From positions 496,001 through 560,000 of the forward strand of contig NZ_WNZW01000001.1 of NCBI RefSeq assembly GCF_009725165.1: a stretch of DNA of 64,000 nt, given 5' to 3'. Made by a program: the position numbers and the translations under genes. This DNA comes from Paenibacillus woosongensis. GTDB lineage: Bacteria > Bacillota > Bacilli > Paenibacillales > Paenibacillaceae. This document shows, in pieces, positions 8,371 through 18,377 of this stretch. How positions within the stretch are numbered: the stretch's first letter is position 1; every line of letters begins with the position of its first letter. Below the pieces are notes generated by a model. The model was given only the letters and a program-made list of their open reading frames with translations. It did not search any database and was not told where the DNA came from.

Positions 8371-8616
8371 TTATGTGAGGCGGTTCATCTCAACGAGGCA
8401 TTGATTGCAGATGCAGCGTTCCTTGAAGTCGCTGACGCTCTCCATAGAGCCGCAGAACACGCATTTTGGACGATAGCGCTCCAAAATGATATGGTCTCCC
8501 TGCACTAAAATTTCAACAGGATCTCCCTCATTCATTTGATACCTCTTACGCAGCGACTTGGGCAAAACGATTCTTCCCAACTGATCCACTTTACGGACCA
8601 CACCAGCAGGTTTCAT
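8371..8616 (-). CDS. AbrB/SpoVT-family regulator with C-terminal cysteine pairs
   Basis: 81 residues. Residues 1-50 are a swapped-hairpin AbrB domain (GVVRKVDQLGRIVLPKSLRK, then YQMNEGDPVEILVQGDHIIL), which dimerises and binds DNA. The C-terminal 30 residues carry CVFC and CICNQC, a likely zinc-binding or redox pair that replaces the AbrB multimerisation tail. Such proteins act as transition-state regulators. The ribosome site AGGAGAGG is well placed. Targets are not visible from the sequence. Confidence 0.88.
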   Translation of the reverse strand: MKPAGVVRKVDQLGRIVLPKSLRKRYQMNEGDPVEILVQGDHIILERYRPKCVFCGSMESVSDFKERCICNQCLVEMNRLT

Positions 8617-8691
8617 ATTTACTTACACCTCTCCTAAAAATGGTATGTACATTGTTGAACGAAAATACTACTTCCCTCTCTATATCTTTCG

Positions 8692-9276
8692 CTATTTTCC
8701 CGAGAATTCCTGCTTTAATTCGACATATTTTAATATTTTTGCTGGATTTCCTCCTACGACAGCACCGGGAGGAACGTCTCTAGTCACAACGGCCCCGGCT
8801 GCAATGACTACGTTGTCACCGATTGTTACCCCGGGAACGATGACAGCACGGCCTCCAATCCATACATTGTTGCCGATGGTTACCGGCTTGCCGTATTCCA
8901 ATCCGGAATTCCGCTCTTGCGGGTCAAGCGGATGGGTTGCCGTGTAGATATGCACGCCAGGAGCCATGAAGCAATAATCCCCGATTCTCACTTCGCAAAT
9001 ATCCAAAATAACGCAGTCGAAATTTGCATAAAATTGACGACCTACGTGAATGTTGTAGCCGTAATCACAGCGAAAAGTCGGCTCGATATAAGCATTTTCC
9101 CCTGCCGATCCCAGCAGTTCTCCCAGCAGCTCTGTTCTGCGAGGCAGTTCATCCTCCTGCGTATTATTAAACAATCGGGTTAATCTTCTGGCCCGCAGCC
9201 TGTCCTCTACCAGCTGCGAGTCCGAAGCATCATACATTTCTCCGGCCAACATTTTCTCTCGTTCTGTTCTAGACAT
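8692..9276 (-). CDS. maa: Maltose/galactoside O-acetyltransferase family protein
   Basis: 194 residues. An N-terminal Maa cap ([21 protein letters not shown]) is followed by a left-handed beta-helix of hexapeptide repeats ([62 protein letters not shown]). The catalytic His is in TATHP. The family transfers acetyl from acetyl-CoA to sugars. The start at 9276 has GGAGAGG upstream; the frame extends to 9360 but overlaps trmL there. It lies 37 nt downstream of trmL and is probably cotranscribed. The substrate is unassigned. Confidence 0.88.
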   Translation of the reverse strand: MSRTEREKMLAGEMYDASDSQLVEDRLRARRLTRLFNNTQEDELPRRTELLGELLGSAGENAYIEPTFRCDYGYNIHVGRQFYANFDCVILDICEVRIGDYCFMAPGVHIYTATHPLDPQERNSGLEYGKPVTIGNNVWIGGRAVIVPGVTIGDNVVIAAGAVVTRDVPPGAVVGGNPAKILKYVELKQEFSGK

Positions 9277-9313
9277 GGTCAATTCCTCTCCTCGTTCTTG
9301 ATGTCCACCGCTC

Positions 9314-9778
9314 TTATTGCATCCCCGGAAAATCCAACTGCCGCAGCGCTTCAAACACAATGATCGCCGCTGAATTGGATAAATTCAAGGAACGTACCTT
9401 ATCCGTCATCGGCATCCGGATCAGCTGATCTGGATGAGCCTGCAGAATTTCATCCGGAAGGCCCTTCGTTTCTTTACCGAACACAAAGAAATCGCCGTCT
9501 TGGTATTCGAAATCAGTATAGCGCTTCTGCGCCTTCGTCGTCGCAAAGAAGAAGCGGCTGCCGCTGTATTTCTCTTCGACCTCTCGAAATGAATCGTGAT
9601 ATTCGATATTTACCGCATACCAGTAATCAAGCCCGGCACGCTTTAATGTGGCATCATCCGTGCGGAAGCCAAGCGGGCGCACCAAATGCAGATGAATTCC
9701 CGTTGCCGCACAGGTGCGCGCGATATTTCCCGTGTTTGCTGGTATTTCCGGTTCAACAAGTACAATATGCAAAGTCAT
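9314..9778 (-). CDS. trmL: tRNA (cytidine/uridine(34)-2'-O)-methyltransferase TrmL
   Basis: 154 residues, the normal size for this SPOUT methyltransferase. The N-terminal motif [15 protein letters not shown] and C-terminal trefoil-knot motifs ([28 protein letters not shown]) are intact. It methylates the wobble 2'-OH of tRNA-Leu isoacceptors using SAM. It is first in a likely two-gene unit with the acetyltransferase. Confidence 0.95.
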   Translation of the reverse strand: MTLHIVLVEPEIPANTGNIARTCAATGIHLHLVRPLGFRTDDATLKRAGLDYWYAVNIEYHDSFREVEEKYSGSRFFFATTKAQKRYTDFEYQDGDFFVFGKETKGLPDEILQAHPDQLIRMPMTDKVRSLNLSNSAAIIVFEALRQLDFPGMQ

Positions 9779-9851
9779 ACATCCATTTCCTCACTTGTTT
9801 CAGTTTTGAATTTCTCTCATTTCTTTATTATAACAATGAATACAGCTTCCT

Positions 9852-9893
9852 AAAAATAAAAAAGCCTCCCGCCATCGACCATGGCGAGAGGCT
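9852..9893 (-). terminator. Terminator of serC
   Basis: A 13-bp stem with one mismatch (arms 9863-9875 and 9881-9893: AGCCTCCCGCCAT / ATGGCGAGAGGCT), followed on the minus strand by TTTTTATTTTT. It lies downstream of the serC stop. Confidence 0.85.
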
Positions 9894-9987
9894 TTATCTA
9901 TCTTCAGCCGGGAAGCCCGCTCCGCTGAACCCGCTCCGGGACCTCACGATCCCTTATTGTAAATAGCGGCTAAACGTCTTTGGCTGC

Positions 9988-11076
9988 TTATCCGTTCGAC
10001 TTCTGGAATTCTGCCATAAAATCAACCAGTGCTTTGATGCTGTCGTAAGGCACCGCATTGTAGATTGATGCGCGCAGCCCGCCGACGCTGCGGTGTCCCT
10101 TCAGGCCGACGAAGCCTTCTTTCTCGGATTCCTTCACGAACTGCTTCTCCAGTTCCTCCGAAGCCAGGCGGAAGGTCACGTTCATCAACGAGCGGCTGCC
10201 TGTGTCTGCACATCCGCGATAGAATCCGCCGCTATTATCGATCGCGTTATACAGAAGCGCTGCTTTCTCCTGGTTCTTCTTCTCGATGCCTTCAAGCGAG
10301 CCTTGCTCTTCAATCCATTTCAACACTTGGTTTACCATGTAAATCGAGAAAGAAGGCGGTGTGTTGTACAGGGAGTTGTTGCCTGCATGTGTGTCGTAAC
10401 GCAGCATCGTCGGCAGGTGCTTCGGCGAATCCTGAAGCAGCTCCTCGCGGGCGATGACTACAGTTACGCCGGATGGCCCCAAATTCTTCTGCGCGCCGGC
10501 ATATACCATGCCGAATTGCGTAAGATCGAATGGACGGGACAGAATGTCGCTGGACATATCCGCGATCAGCGGAACGCTGCCTGTGTCCGGGAAGCTCTTG
10601 AACTGGGTTCCTTCAATCGTCTCATTGGAAGTCACATGCAGATATGCGGCATTGTCCGGCAATTTCAGATTGCTTAGATCCGGCAGGTTCATGAACTTGC
10701 TCTCTTTGGAGGAAGCGGCCTCGAACACTTCGCCGATCAGCTTCGCTTCTTTAATTGCCTTGCCGGCCCAGCTACCCGTCATGACATAGCCAGCTGTCTT
10801 GCCCTCCGTGAGGAAGTTCATCGGAATCATCGAAAATTGTGTAGAAGCGCCGCCCTGCAGGAACAACACCTTGTATCCCTCAGGATTGCCGAACAGCTTC
10901 AGGAGACGGCTTGCCGCTTCATTGTGAGTCTCCTCATAAACCGCTCCGCGGTGCGACATTTCCATAATTGACATTCCCGTGCCGCGATAATCTACAAATT
11001 CCGCCTGAGCCCGTTCCAGTACTTCCAACGGAAGCGCTGCAGGTCCTGCGTTAAAATTATAAGCTCTCTTACTCAT
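9988..11076 (-). CDS. serC: Phosphoserine aminotransferase
   Basis: 362 residues. It starts MSKRAYNFNAGPAALPLEVL, the SerC signature. The PLP lysine lies in VYAGAQKNLGPSGV, and the C-terminus has KGHRSVGGLRASIYNA. It converts 3-phosphohydroxypyruvate plus glutamate to phosphoserine in serine biosynthesis. The open frame reaches 11163, but homology and a purine-rich ribosome site place the start at 11076. It is monocistronic here with its own terminator. Confidence 0.96.
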   Translation of the reverse strand: MSKRAYNFNAGPAALPLEVLERAQAEFVDYRGTGMSIMEMSHRGAVYEETHNEAASRLLKLFGNPEGYKVLFLQGGASTQFSMIPMNFLTEGKTAGYVMTGSWAGKAIKEAKLIGEVFEAASSKESKFMNLPDLSNLKLPDNAAYLHVTSNETIEGTQFKSFPDTGSVPLIADMSSDILSRPFDLTQFGMVYAGAQKNLGPSGVTVVIAREELLQDSPKHLPTMLRYDTHAGNNSLYNTPPSFSIYMVNQVLKWIEEQGSLEGIEKKNQEKAALLYNAIDNSGGFYRGCADTGSRSLMNVTFRLASEELEKQFVKESEKEGFVGLKGHRSVGGLRASIYNAVPYDSIKALVDFMAEFQKSNG

Positions 11077-11234
11077 TTCTCCCCCGTCCTCTCTTAACAC
11101 TTGTTTATAGGCTTTCGAAGTTTTGATAAGGTTTATCATAGCAACTATTCTTTTTTCCAGCAAGCTGATATTTCATTGGATTTTGATATTTTGCAGAATT
11201 GACACATTAACGCTTCATCCGGGCGAAGAAATGA

Positions 11235-12122
11235 TCAAGGCTCACGGTAAAATTCATATATTCGCGACCATTTTTGGCTTTCTCCAGGCTGAAGCTCGAT
11301 ACGGATAAACATCTCCGGGGATACGACATGCCCCATTCCCCATACCGCGGCGGAATAGACCGGGAAGGAGCTTATTTCCCGAACACCGGCCCCGCTTGGC
11401 CGATGCTTTAAATTCCACAGCCAAGGGGACGCACAGGTTGAATAACCGCCGATATGAAAATAAAAAGGCTTATCCGGCACGCGCTCCCAGGCAACCGCTC
11501 CTCCATCAATCCTTAAACCATCCATCGTTCCAGGTTCATCGGTCCATGCTTCAATCGCAAAAGGAAATTGCAAATCATAATCAGGCCCGATTGGCTGCCC
11601 ATCAATACCCAAGAAATTATGGTTGTATTCCTCCGTACGGATTTCGCGTGTGCCCGTATTGGTTAGTTGATATTCGATTCGCAGCCTGTTCCGGTCAAGG
11701 GAGATGGACTTCTCCAGCTGCGCAGCGTACCCGCCACAACTCATAGGATGAACCGTAAATACGATGTTCTGCTCATTTCTTATTTCAGCATCGATCCGGT
11801 AAGGCTGCAGCGGATAATTCCGGTAAAATTGATAAGGCGCGGCATCCGTTCGCGTGAGCAGCCCTACGCCGAGCTTCGGAAACTGCCCCCCGACCGTGGC
11901 ATCCTCATACCCGATGGCTTCCTTTAAGGAAAACTCGTTGCATAGCCCCGATCCGCCAGTGCCCTCTCCGCTCTTCAAGCTCTCTGGCACGCAAAAGGAA
12001 TGATTTCCTTCGCGCATAGTAATGCCCGTAATGAAGCCGCTCCAGTCGAAGCGTGTGCCCTTGTAATCGCCCACTGCCGCGATGTCTACGATTAAATGTT
12101 CATTGCTTAATTGAAATCCCAT
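11235..12122 (-). CDS. Aldose 1-epimerase-like (galactose mutarotase superfamily) protein
   Basis: 295 residues of beta-sandwich type. Recognisable parts are the sugar-site region EEYNHNFLGIDGQPIGPDY with His and Glu/Asp candidates, the FPKLGVGLLTR strand and a C-terminal ELQPGESQKWSRIYEF, as in hexose-6-phosphate or aldose epimerase relatives. It lies downstream of the GH94 phosphorylase on the same strand, 112 bp away beyond a hairpin. Interconverting anomers of the released sugar or sugar phosphate would fit, but this is inference. Confidence 0.75.
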   Translation of the reverse strand: MGFQLSNEHLIVDIAAVGDYKGTRFDWSGFITGITMREGNHSFCVPESLKSGEGTGGSGLCNEFSLKEAIGYEDATVGGQFPKLGVGLLTRTDAAPYQFYRNYPLQPYRIDAEIRNEQNIVFTVHPMSCGGYAAQLEKSISLDRNRLRIEYQLTNTGTREIRTEEYNHNFLGIDGQPIGPDYDLQFPFAIEAWTDEPGTMDGLRIDGGAVAWERVPDKPFYFHIGGYSTCASPWLWNLKHRPSGAGVREISSFPVYSAAVWGMGHVVSPEMFIRIELQPGESQKWSRIYEFYREP

Positions 12123-12189
12123 ACTTGTCCCCTCTAGTATTCAAGCGATCTATCGCTTTTTCTCTCTAGCTGAATAACTCCGTTAAGCC

Positions 12190-12230
12190 AGAAAACCCCG
12201 GCTCACACCTTCGGAGCAACAGGGTTTTCT
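12190..12230 (-). terminator. Hairpin after the GH94 phosphorylase gene
   Basis: Outer stem AGAAAACCC / GGGTTTTCT (12190-12198 and 12222-12230) with an inner GGCTC/GAGC stem, just after the GH94 stop. There is no T-run beyond the stem, so part of the transcription may continue into the mutarotase-like gene. Confidence 0.65.
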
Positions 12231-12234
12231 ATAA

Positions 12235-14964
12235 TTATTTTTGTTCCAGTACGATTTCGATCCGCTGCGCGCCCTCTTTCGGCAGCGCATCGAGCAAGGA
12301 ACGCTGGATCAGAGCGCCAGAGCCCGAAACGTCGAATTGCACGCTTTGGCCGTTTACGGCAATCGAACCGATCCGGTATTGTCCGTAATCGAGAAGGGCG
12401 GCGTTGCGGTATACGATTTGCAGCATGCGATCCGCAAACAACGTCTCCACCGCAGCCTCGCCCTGACCGTCGAACTGCTCTTTGACCAGCTTAGGCTCAA
12501 GATGCAGATGACCGTAGCTTCCCTTCACCCCATAAACCTCCGTCAGTTCTGTCAGCAGCAGCCAGCTGGCCGAACCTGTCAGGAAAGTATACATGCCGCG
12601 GCCCTTTTCATTGATATATTCAGGCACGCCCGGGTACATTCGGCTCAGCTCAAAATCGGTAGAAAGGTTATAAATGGAGTTCAGCACCTCGTAGCCTTCC
12701 TTGACGAAACCGCGCTTATAGAGAGCGTTGGCGTACATAACCGTCATATGGCTGAACATCGCGCCGTTTTCTTTATGACCGAACGCAAACCCAAAGGCAC
12801 GGCCCAGGTTCTGCTGGATGCCCCCAAAGTTCGAGTTCAGGCGGTAGCCGATTTTCGCATCCTTCAGATAGCGGTCTACAGCCTCGGAAATTTTGCCGAC
12901 CTGCTCATCCGTAGCCACGCCTCCCATAATGCTGAACACCTGGCCGGTCAGCGTCATGCGTACACCTTGCGGGAAATCTCCCTCAACCCGCTGGGCATCG
13001 TCATTGTAGTAACCGTTAAACCATTCGTAGCCTTCCTTGCTGGAGATCCACTCATTGCTGCGCAGATGACTGATGGCCCATTCTGCCTTGCTTCTTAAAT
13101 CGCTTGCCACCTTCGCGATATCCAGCTTGAGCTTCTTGCCGCTTACGGCAGGAGTAACGGCGTCATAGTAGCGATTCAGCAATGCAAGCTTCGCATCCAC
13201 GCTCTCGTAATCCACAGGCCCTGTGAGCGAATCCAGCAGAATGCCCATTTCCTCGGCCAGCTCGATCGTTTCGATGCCCGCATTGTCCTTGAGATGGGTT
13301 AAAAGCTCGGCCAGTTCCAGCAAGTTGCTGGCATAGAATGCCGTAAACGCCACGCTCTCGCCGCGATTTGGTGCAAGGTCAAGCCCGTCGTTCCAATCCG
13401 CGCCCTCCAGCTTGATATTGTTATGCTCGCCGACATGGAAGAACGGAACGATATTTTGCAGCAAAATATGCTCCAGAATGGTGCCTTCATAGATGCTGCC
13501 ATCCACAGTGGTCAGCTTGTTTCCGTTGTCCGCGCTCCAGCTTAAATCCCGTTCGCCGCAGCGCTTCACAAAGATATCCCGGAAATACGTCTGCGGCTGC
13601 AGGAGAATATCCAGGTCGCCGCTTTGATGTACATACAGCAGTGTCGTCAGAAGAGGCCAAGCACCGTGATCCATCCATACTCTCGGAATGTTGTTACGGT
13701 CTGCGATGAACTCGCCCGGCTTGGAACCGATAATCGTGGCATTGCTGCCGTCGATGCGGACCCCTGCATAGTTGTTCACCAGCAAATGTCTTACTTCGTT
13801 CGGCTCCATCACCATCAGCGCCAGGCAGTCCTGCCACAGATCGCGCCAGCCTCTGCCGCCGCGGCCGTAGTCATGGTATGGCAGGAATGAGTTGCCGTAC
13901 AGGCGGCGCAATATCGGCTGCAGGGTAACCCACTTCATCCAAAGATCCTGCTCAGCATCGCCGGACTTGAATTTGATCGTATCCAGCTTATCCCGCCAGT
14001 ACGCTTCATTCTCCTGCAGCAAAGCGTCGAACTGCGCTTCGGACAAGTATTGGGCCGCATATTTCCCTTGCTCGAGCCGGTCGTCCGAAATAACCATGGC
14101 TACAACATAACTCACCGATTGCCCGGGCAATAATTGTACAGGGGCGAATCGCAGTGCGCCGACCGCCTCATAACCTTCAAGCTCAGTGCCAGCAGTCGCC
14201 AGCGGTTCGCGGTTGCGAACGACGGCCTCCGGCCAATCGAGCGCCCCGCCTTCCCCTATGAATTCCTCGTTGATCGGGAACATGCCGATAGGCGCCTTGC
14301 CGCTGCCTTCCGCCCCGAGTACGCTGTAAGTCACTTTATTTACACGATGTCCCCGTTCGTCAAAGGACAACGCAGGCTGGACTTCCATGCCATATTCAGC
14401 CACGTAAATGCGATGCAGCAAAGAAGTGACATGACGGTGATCCCGGAGGTCATCCGCAGAACGCCCATACAATGGAATCGCCGCCGTGGGAGTGAATTCC
14501 AGCGGAGCGGTTCCGGTGTTGGTTATTTTCACCTTCATCAGCTCGATCTTATCATCCTTAGCAGGTACAAAGCTGGTCGTTTCCGCCTTTACGCCAAGCT
14601 TAGCATAATGACGGGTAAGCTTGTGCCACAAGAAACCCGCTTCCATTTCGCTTTCCTCTTGATCAGACACGAACTGAGCCGCATTCTGCTTCGCCGAATT
14701 GCCGCTGACGGACCAAGCGCCGTAGCCCGCAATATAAAGCCAGAAATTCCGTGAAGCCTTGGAATTATGTAAATCATCCACCGATACCGGCTCCATCAGA
14801 AATGTATTATGTCCTGACGTAATCCCCCCATGTAAATTTGGCGTAATGGCCGACATCATTCCCGCTTCATTGACTAAGGGAAAATACAAATAGCTGTTTT
14901 TCTCTGGATGCTTGAGTTTAAATACGCCCTGTTCTCCTTGAAACTGCCAACCGGACTTTGTCAT
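12235..14964 (-). CDS. GH94-family glycoside phosphorylase (laminaribiose phosphorylase candidate)
   Basis: 909 residues. An N-terminal beta-sandwich (to about 310) is followed by an (alpha/alpha)6 barrel. Motifs: HDYGRGGRGWRDLWQDC (364-380), the general-acid Asp in GADWNDG (521-527), GDFPQGVRMTLTG and TGSASW for phosphate. GH94 enzymes split beta-linked disaccharides with phosphate to give glucose-1-phosphate. The length is close to the Paenibacillus laminaribiose phosphorylase as I recall it, and shorter than the 1,2-beta-oligoglucan phosphorylases. The upstream ABC importer and LacI gene support uptake of an intact disaccharide and its intracellular phosphorolysis. The exact linkage is not provable here. 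Confidence 0.82.
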   Translation of the reverse strand: MTKSGWQFQGEQGVFKLKHPEKNSYLYFPLVNEAGMMSAITPNLHGGITSGHNTFLMEPVSVDDLHNSKASRNFWLYIAGYGAWSVSGNSAKQNAAQFVSDQEESEMEAGFLWHKLTRHYAKLGVKAETTSFVPAKDDKIELMKVKITNTGTAPLEFTPTAAIPLYGRSADDLRDHRHVTSLLHRIYVAEYGMEVQPALSFDERGHRVNKVTYSVLGAEGSGKAPIGMFPINEEFIGEGGALDWPEAVVRNREPLATAGTELEGYEAVGALRFAPVQLLPGQSVSYVVAMVISDDRLEQGKYAAQYLSEAQFDALLQENEAYWRDKLDTIKFKSGDAEQDLWMKWVTLQPILRRLYGNSFLPYHDYGRGGRGWRDLWQDCLALMVMEPNEVRHLLVNNYAGVRIDGSNATIIGSKPGEFIADRNNIPRVWMDHGAWPLLTTLLYVHQSGDLDILLQPQTYFRDIFVKRCGERDLSWSADNGNKLTTVDGSIYEGTILEHILLQNIVPFFHVGEHNNIKLEGADWNDGLDLAPNRGESVAFTAFYASNLLELAELLTHLKDNAGIETIELAEEMGILLDSLTGPVDYESVDAKLALLNRYYDAVTPAVSGKKLKLDIAKVASDLRSKAEWAISHLRSNEWISSKEGYEWFNGYYNDDAQRVEGDFPQGVRMTLTGQVFSIMGGVATDEQVGKISEAVDRYLKDAKIGYRLNSNFGGIQQNLGRAFGFAFGHKENGAMFSHMTVMYANALYKRGFVKEGYEVLNSIYNLSTDFELSRMYPGVPEYINEKGRGMYTFLTGSASWLLLTELTEVYGVKGSYGHLHLEPKLVKEQFDGQGEAAVETLFADRMLQIVYRNAALLDYGQYRIGSIAVNGQSVQFDVSGSGALIQRSLLDALPKEGAQRIEIVLEQK

Positions 14965-15004
14965 ATCGTCTCTTCTCCCTCTCCTAAATTGCTTTATTCA
15001 TAAC

Positions 15005-15038
15005 GAATCCCGCTCCATGTGAGGCAGGCGCGGGATTC
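15005..15038 (-). terminator. Hairpin between permease and GH94 genes
   Basis: A perfect 9-bp stem GAATCCCGC / GCGGGATTC with a 16-nt loop and little T afterwards. It may be a partial terminator or an mRNA-end stabiliser within the operon. Confidence 0.5.
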
Positions 15039-15044
15039 ACCAGG

Positions 15045-15881
15045 TTACGATTTAACGGCGCCTGCAAGAGCTCCGTCTACAAGATATTTCTGGATAAATG
15101 TATACAGTATGATGAGCGGAGCCGCCACGATGGTAATTCCGCAGGCAAGCAGCGGCCAGTTATTGCCGTACTGGCCTTTAAACTCTTTCAATCCGAATGT
15201 TATCGGATAGTTTGCCTGACTCGGCAAGTACATAATCGGTCCGACAAAGTCATTCCAGATGCCGATTGCCGTCAAAATAACCCCGGTCGCGATAACCGGC
15301 TTCATCAGCGGAGTTACCATTTGGAACAAATAACGGATGTATCCGGATCCATCGATCCCTGCGGCTTCATCCAGCTCGCGGCTGATCGATTTGATATAGC
15401 CGACGAACATCATGAATACTACGCCGGTGCCCGTCGTTTTCAGAACGATATAACCAAGTTTCGTGTCATATCCGAAGATGCCAAGGGATTCCTTGAAGCC
15501 AAGCATCAGCTTGTACTGGGCAACCATCGGGTTCGGCAGGAACTGCGACAGCAGGAAGAACATGTAGATGAACCCGCTCCACTTCACGTATTTGCGCGCA
15601 ACCGGAAACGCGCCCATAACCGACACAATAATCGTCAGCACAGTAGCGACGCCGGTATAAATCAAACTGTTGATGAAGTAGTTGGCGAAGTTCCCTTCCG
15701 TCCATGCGGTGATATAGTTGCTCCACTGGATTTCCTTAACGAAACCAATCGGGTTGATCAAATATTCAGGATACGACTTCAAAGATACGTTCAGTACTAG
15801 AATTAGCGGTACTAGATACAGAACTAGCAGCACGGCAACAACGGCGTAAGAAAGGATTGCAAATGATCTGGAATTTTTCAT
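15045..15881 (-). CDS. CUT1 sugar ABC transporter permease (MalG-type)
   Basis: 278 residues with about six transmembrane helices, the first at residues 9-30. The EAA loop SRELDEAAGIDGSGYIRYLF docks the ATPase. It ends with the GALAGAVKS-type C-terminus common in this family. Only 2 nt separate it from the upstream permease gene. No ATPase gene is present, so a shared MsmX-type ATPase elsewhere is expected. Confidence 0.93.
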   Translation of the reverse strand: MKNSRSFAILSYAVVAVLLVLYLVPLILVLNVSLKSYPEYLINPIGFVKEIQWSNYITAWTEGNFANYFINSLIYTGVATVLTIIVSVMGAFPVARKYVKWSGFIYMFFLLSQFLPNPMVAQYKLMLGFKESLGIFGYDTKLGYIVLKTTGTGVVFMMFVGYIKSISRELDEAAGIDGSGYIRYLFQMVTPLMKPVIATGVILTAIGIWNDFVGPIMYLPSQANYPITFGLKEFKGQYGNNWPLLACGITIVAAPLIILYTFIQKYLVDGALAGAVKS

Positions 15882-15883
15882 AA

Positions 15884-16777
15884 TTAATATTCCACCTCTC
15901 TCTTGCGCGTCTGTCTTACGGCCACAACAACAAAGACCAAAATGATCAGGAACTGCACGACGGACAGCGCGGACGGAAGTCCCATGTCAAGGCTGCCGCG
16001 GAAGGTCTCCTTATAGACGTCATATGCCATTGTTCTCGTATTAAAGCGGCCATCCGTAGTTGCCAGAATAATATCGAAGGTCGACATAGCGCCGATGATC
16101 GATAGCAGCATGTTTACTGTAAAGGATGGAGCGATAAGCGGGAATGTAATATGACGGAAGGACTGCCATTTGCTCGTTCCGTCGATATAGCCAGCCTCAT
16201 ACAAATCCTTGGGAACGGATTGCAGGCCAGCGAGAAAGATGAGCATGGAATAACCCATGTACATCCATATTTGCACGAATATAATGTAGCCAAAAGCATG
16301 CGTGAAGCTAGCAAAGAACATGTCCTTATAACCGAACAGCCAGTCATACAGCATGTTTACCGGACCGCTCATCGGATCGAACATCATCCCCCAGATCAAG
16401 GCAACAACAGCAACCCCAAGCACAACCGGGAGGAAAAATACGGCGCGATAGAAATAATCGCCGCGCAGCCGCTGATTCAGCAGAACCGCTACGAACAGGG
16501 CGACCCCGTTCTGCACAATCGTTACTATAAACATGAAAATCAGTGTATTCGTAATGGAGCGCCAACGTTCTCCAGAGTTTCCGGAGTAAAATAAATCATG
16601 ATAATTTTCCAGCCCGACGAATTTCATCGTACTGCCGGGAAGATTTTTAACATCTGTAAAGGAATAAATCACAGTCATCACAGAAGGTCCAAAATAAAAA
16701 ACTACGTACAATGCAAAAGGTATTAATAAAAGCAACAGGGGTACGTAGCGGGCCATGCCTTTTCCAAATGGGTACAT
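15884..16777 (-). CDS. CUT1 sugar ABC transporter permease (MalF-type)
   Basis: About 297 residues with six predicted transmembrane helices and the EAA loop PKDLYEAGYIDGTSKWQSF. A GTG at 16786 is in frame, but ATG 16777 is better placed relative to GCGAGGTGA. It works with the neighbouring permease and binding protein to import an oligosaccharide. Confidence 0.92.
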   Translation of the reverse strand: MYPFGKGMARYVPLLLLLIPFALYVVFYFGPSVMTVIYSFTDVKNLPGSTMKFVGLENYHDLFYSGNSGERWRSITNTLIFMFIVTIVQNGVALFVAVLLNQRLRGDYFYRAVFFLPVVLGVAVVALIWGMMFDPMSGPVNMLYDWLFGYKDMFFASFTHAFGYIIFVQIWMYMGYSMLIFLAGLQSVPKDLYEAGYIDGTSKWQSFRHITFPLIAPSFTVNMLLSIIGAMSTFDIILATTDGRFNTRTMAYDVYKETFRGSLDMGLPSALSVVQFLIILVFVVVAVRQTRKREVEY

Positions 16778-16868
16778 CTCTCTCACCTCGCGGGTTACGA
16801 ATCAATAAATGATCGGGGCCTGAACAATCAGACCCCGAGACAGTACAGTATGGTTATCGCTTTGAAAC

Positions 16869-18224
16869 TTATTTAGGAGCCGCAGCTTCCCATTCTTTCT
16901 GTTGTACGTCAGCAAGCTCTTTCGCTGTCTTGAACTCTCCGCCTGGTGCAAGGTATTCCGTATGCACGCCTTCAGCAGCAAGATGCTCACCTACATTTTC
17001 GCGGTTGATCATCATGATTTCATAAGCCAGTTCGAAATCGCCAAGATAAGGCGTCAACTCATTATCGATGAAGTCGCTGTCCGTCGAGATTCCATCCATT
17101 GTAGGGATGAATCCGGCAGCTTTAACAAATGTCGTGTAGTTCTCAGGCTCGGAGAAGAACTCCAGCCATTTCAGGGCGCCTTCTTTGTTCGGGCCTTTCT
17201 CGGCAACATACCAGGTTACATCGTATTTACCTACGAAAGAAGCGTTTTTCGCAGCATCCTCGGTAGCCGGCACTGGGAAGTAACCGAACTTCAGGTCTGG
17301 ATTCGCCGTAGCGATCGTCGGAGCATCCCAAGAACCGTCAGCCAGCATAGCTACTTTGCCCGTTGCAAAAATTGCAGGAGCGGATGCATAGTCGATACCC
17401 ATGAAGCCTTCGATCATGTAATTGTCTTGAAGAGTCTTCATTTTCTCAAGCACTTCAACCGCTTCGGCATCATTGAACGCCGTTTCGCCTTTCCATACGC
17501 CTTCGATCCATTTTTGCTGATTGCCGCCACCCAGAATTTTCGCTTGCAGCGCGAACACTGGCAGCTTCAACGGCCATACGTCTTTGCCCGCTACGCCGAT
17601 TGGCGTAATGCCTTTGGACTTCAGTGTTTCGTTCAATTGGATGAACTCGCTCCACGTCTTCGGTACTTCAAGTCCATGCTCTTCGAAGATCTCTTTATTG
17701 TAGAACAAGCCGGACATCGCTACTTTGCCAGTAGGAATGGCGTATACTTTGCCTTTATATGTACCGGCTTTTTCAATATCGTTGGCGTTCCATTTGCTCA
17801 CGAAAGCTTGATCTGACAGATCCGCGATCAGACCGGAGTTGATCCACTGCTCCCAGTCAGGCACCTTTGCGCCAGGCGTCCACTCCTGCGGAGACAGTCT
17901 CATGCCGGACAAATCGGCAAGAATGTCAACGTCGTTCGCTGTGAGTCTTGCTCTTTGCGCTTGCTTATACTCATCATCCGGTCCTGTCGTCGTGTACTCG
18001 ATTTTATACTCCGGATATTTCGCTTCGAACGCTTCATTGATTTCTTTCATTGCCTTATTAATGTTCTCTTGCTTCCAGTGAAGAATCTTGATCACTTGTT
18101 TCTGTCCGGAAGCCTTGCTGGCATCGCCGTTAGTTCCGGTAGCTTCTTTGTTTCCGCTGCCGCATGCCGCCAGGCTTAGCGTCAATGCGCCCGCAAGAAC
18201 GATCGCAGAAATTTTCTTGACCAT
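16869..18224 (-). CDS. Extracellular sugar-binding lipoprotein of the ABC importer
   Basis: 451 residues. The lipoprotein signal is MVKKISAIVLAGALTLSLAAC with lipobox LAAC, then a Gly/Ser-rich linker, then a cluster-B periplasmic-binding fold (ILHWKQENINKAMKEIN, GKVYAIPTGKVAMSGLFYN, GKVAMLADGSWD). Ribosome site AGGGGGAAA. It is the first gene of the operon with the two permeases and the GH94 phosphorylase, and is preceded by a promoter with a LacI-type operator just downstream of the -10. Confidence 0.93.
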   Translation of the reverse strand: MVKKISAIVLAGALTLSLAACGSGNKEATGTNGDASKASGQKQVIKILHWKQENINKAMKEINEAFEAKYPEYKIEYTTTGPDDEYKQAQRARLTANDVDILADLSGMRLSPQEWTPGAKVPDWEQWINSGLIADLSDQAFVSKWNANDIEKAGTYKGKVYAIPTGKVAMSGLFYNKEIFEEHGLEVPKTWSEFIQLNETLKSKGITPIGVAGKDVWPLKLPVFALQAKILGGGNQQKWIEGVWKGETAFNDAEAVEVLEKMKTLQDNYMIEGFMGIDYASAPAIFATGKVAMLADGSWDAPTIATANPDLKFGYFPVPATEDAAKNASFVGKYDVTWYVAEKGPNKEGALKWLEFFSEPENYTTFVKAAGFIPTMDGISTDSDFIDNELTPYLGDFELAYEIMMINRENVGEHLAAEGVHTEYLAPGGEFKTAKELADVQQKEWEAAAPK

Positions 18225-18377
18225 GATATTTCCCCCTATTTATAGTCATTGATTATTCGAAACCTCATCGGCTGCTTTCCCCATTGAAACATTTAAACTA
18301 TGAAAATAGCCCTAGCTAATTCAAGCATTTCGCCGTTTCGTATTTTCGTAGTTCCAATGCTCTAACGACAGAATTTC

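Noticed and set aside
12241..13098. Plus-strand frame of 285 codons inside the GH94 gene
   Set aside because: It is a reverse-frame shadow of a strongly conserved enzyme gene with no start signals.
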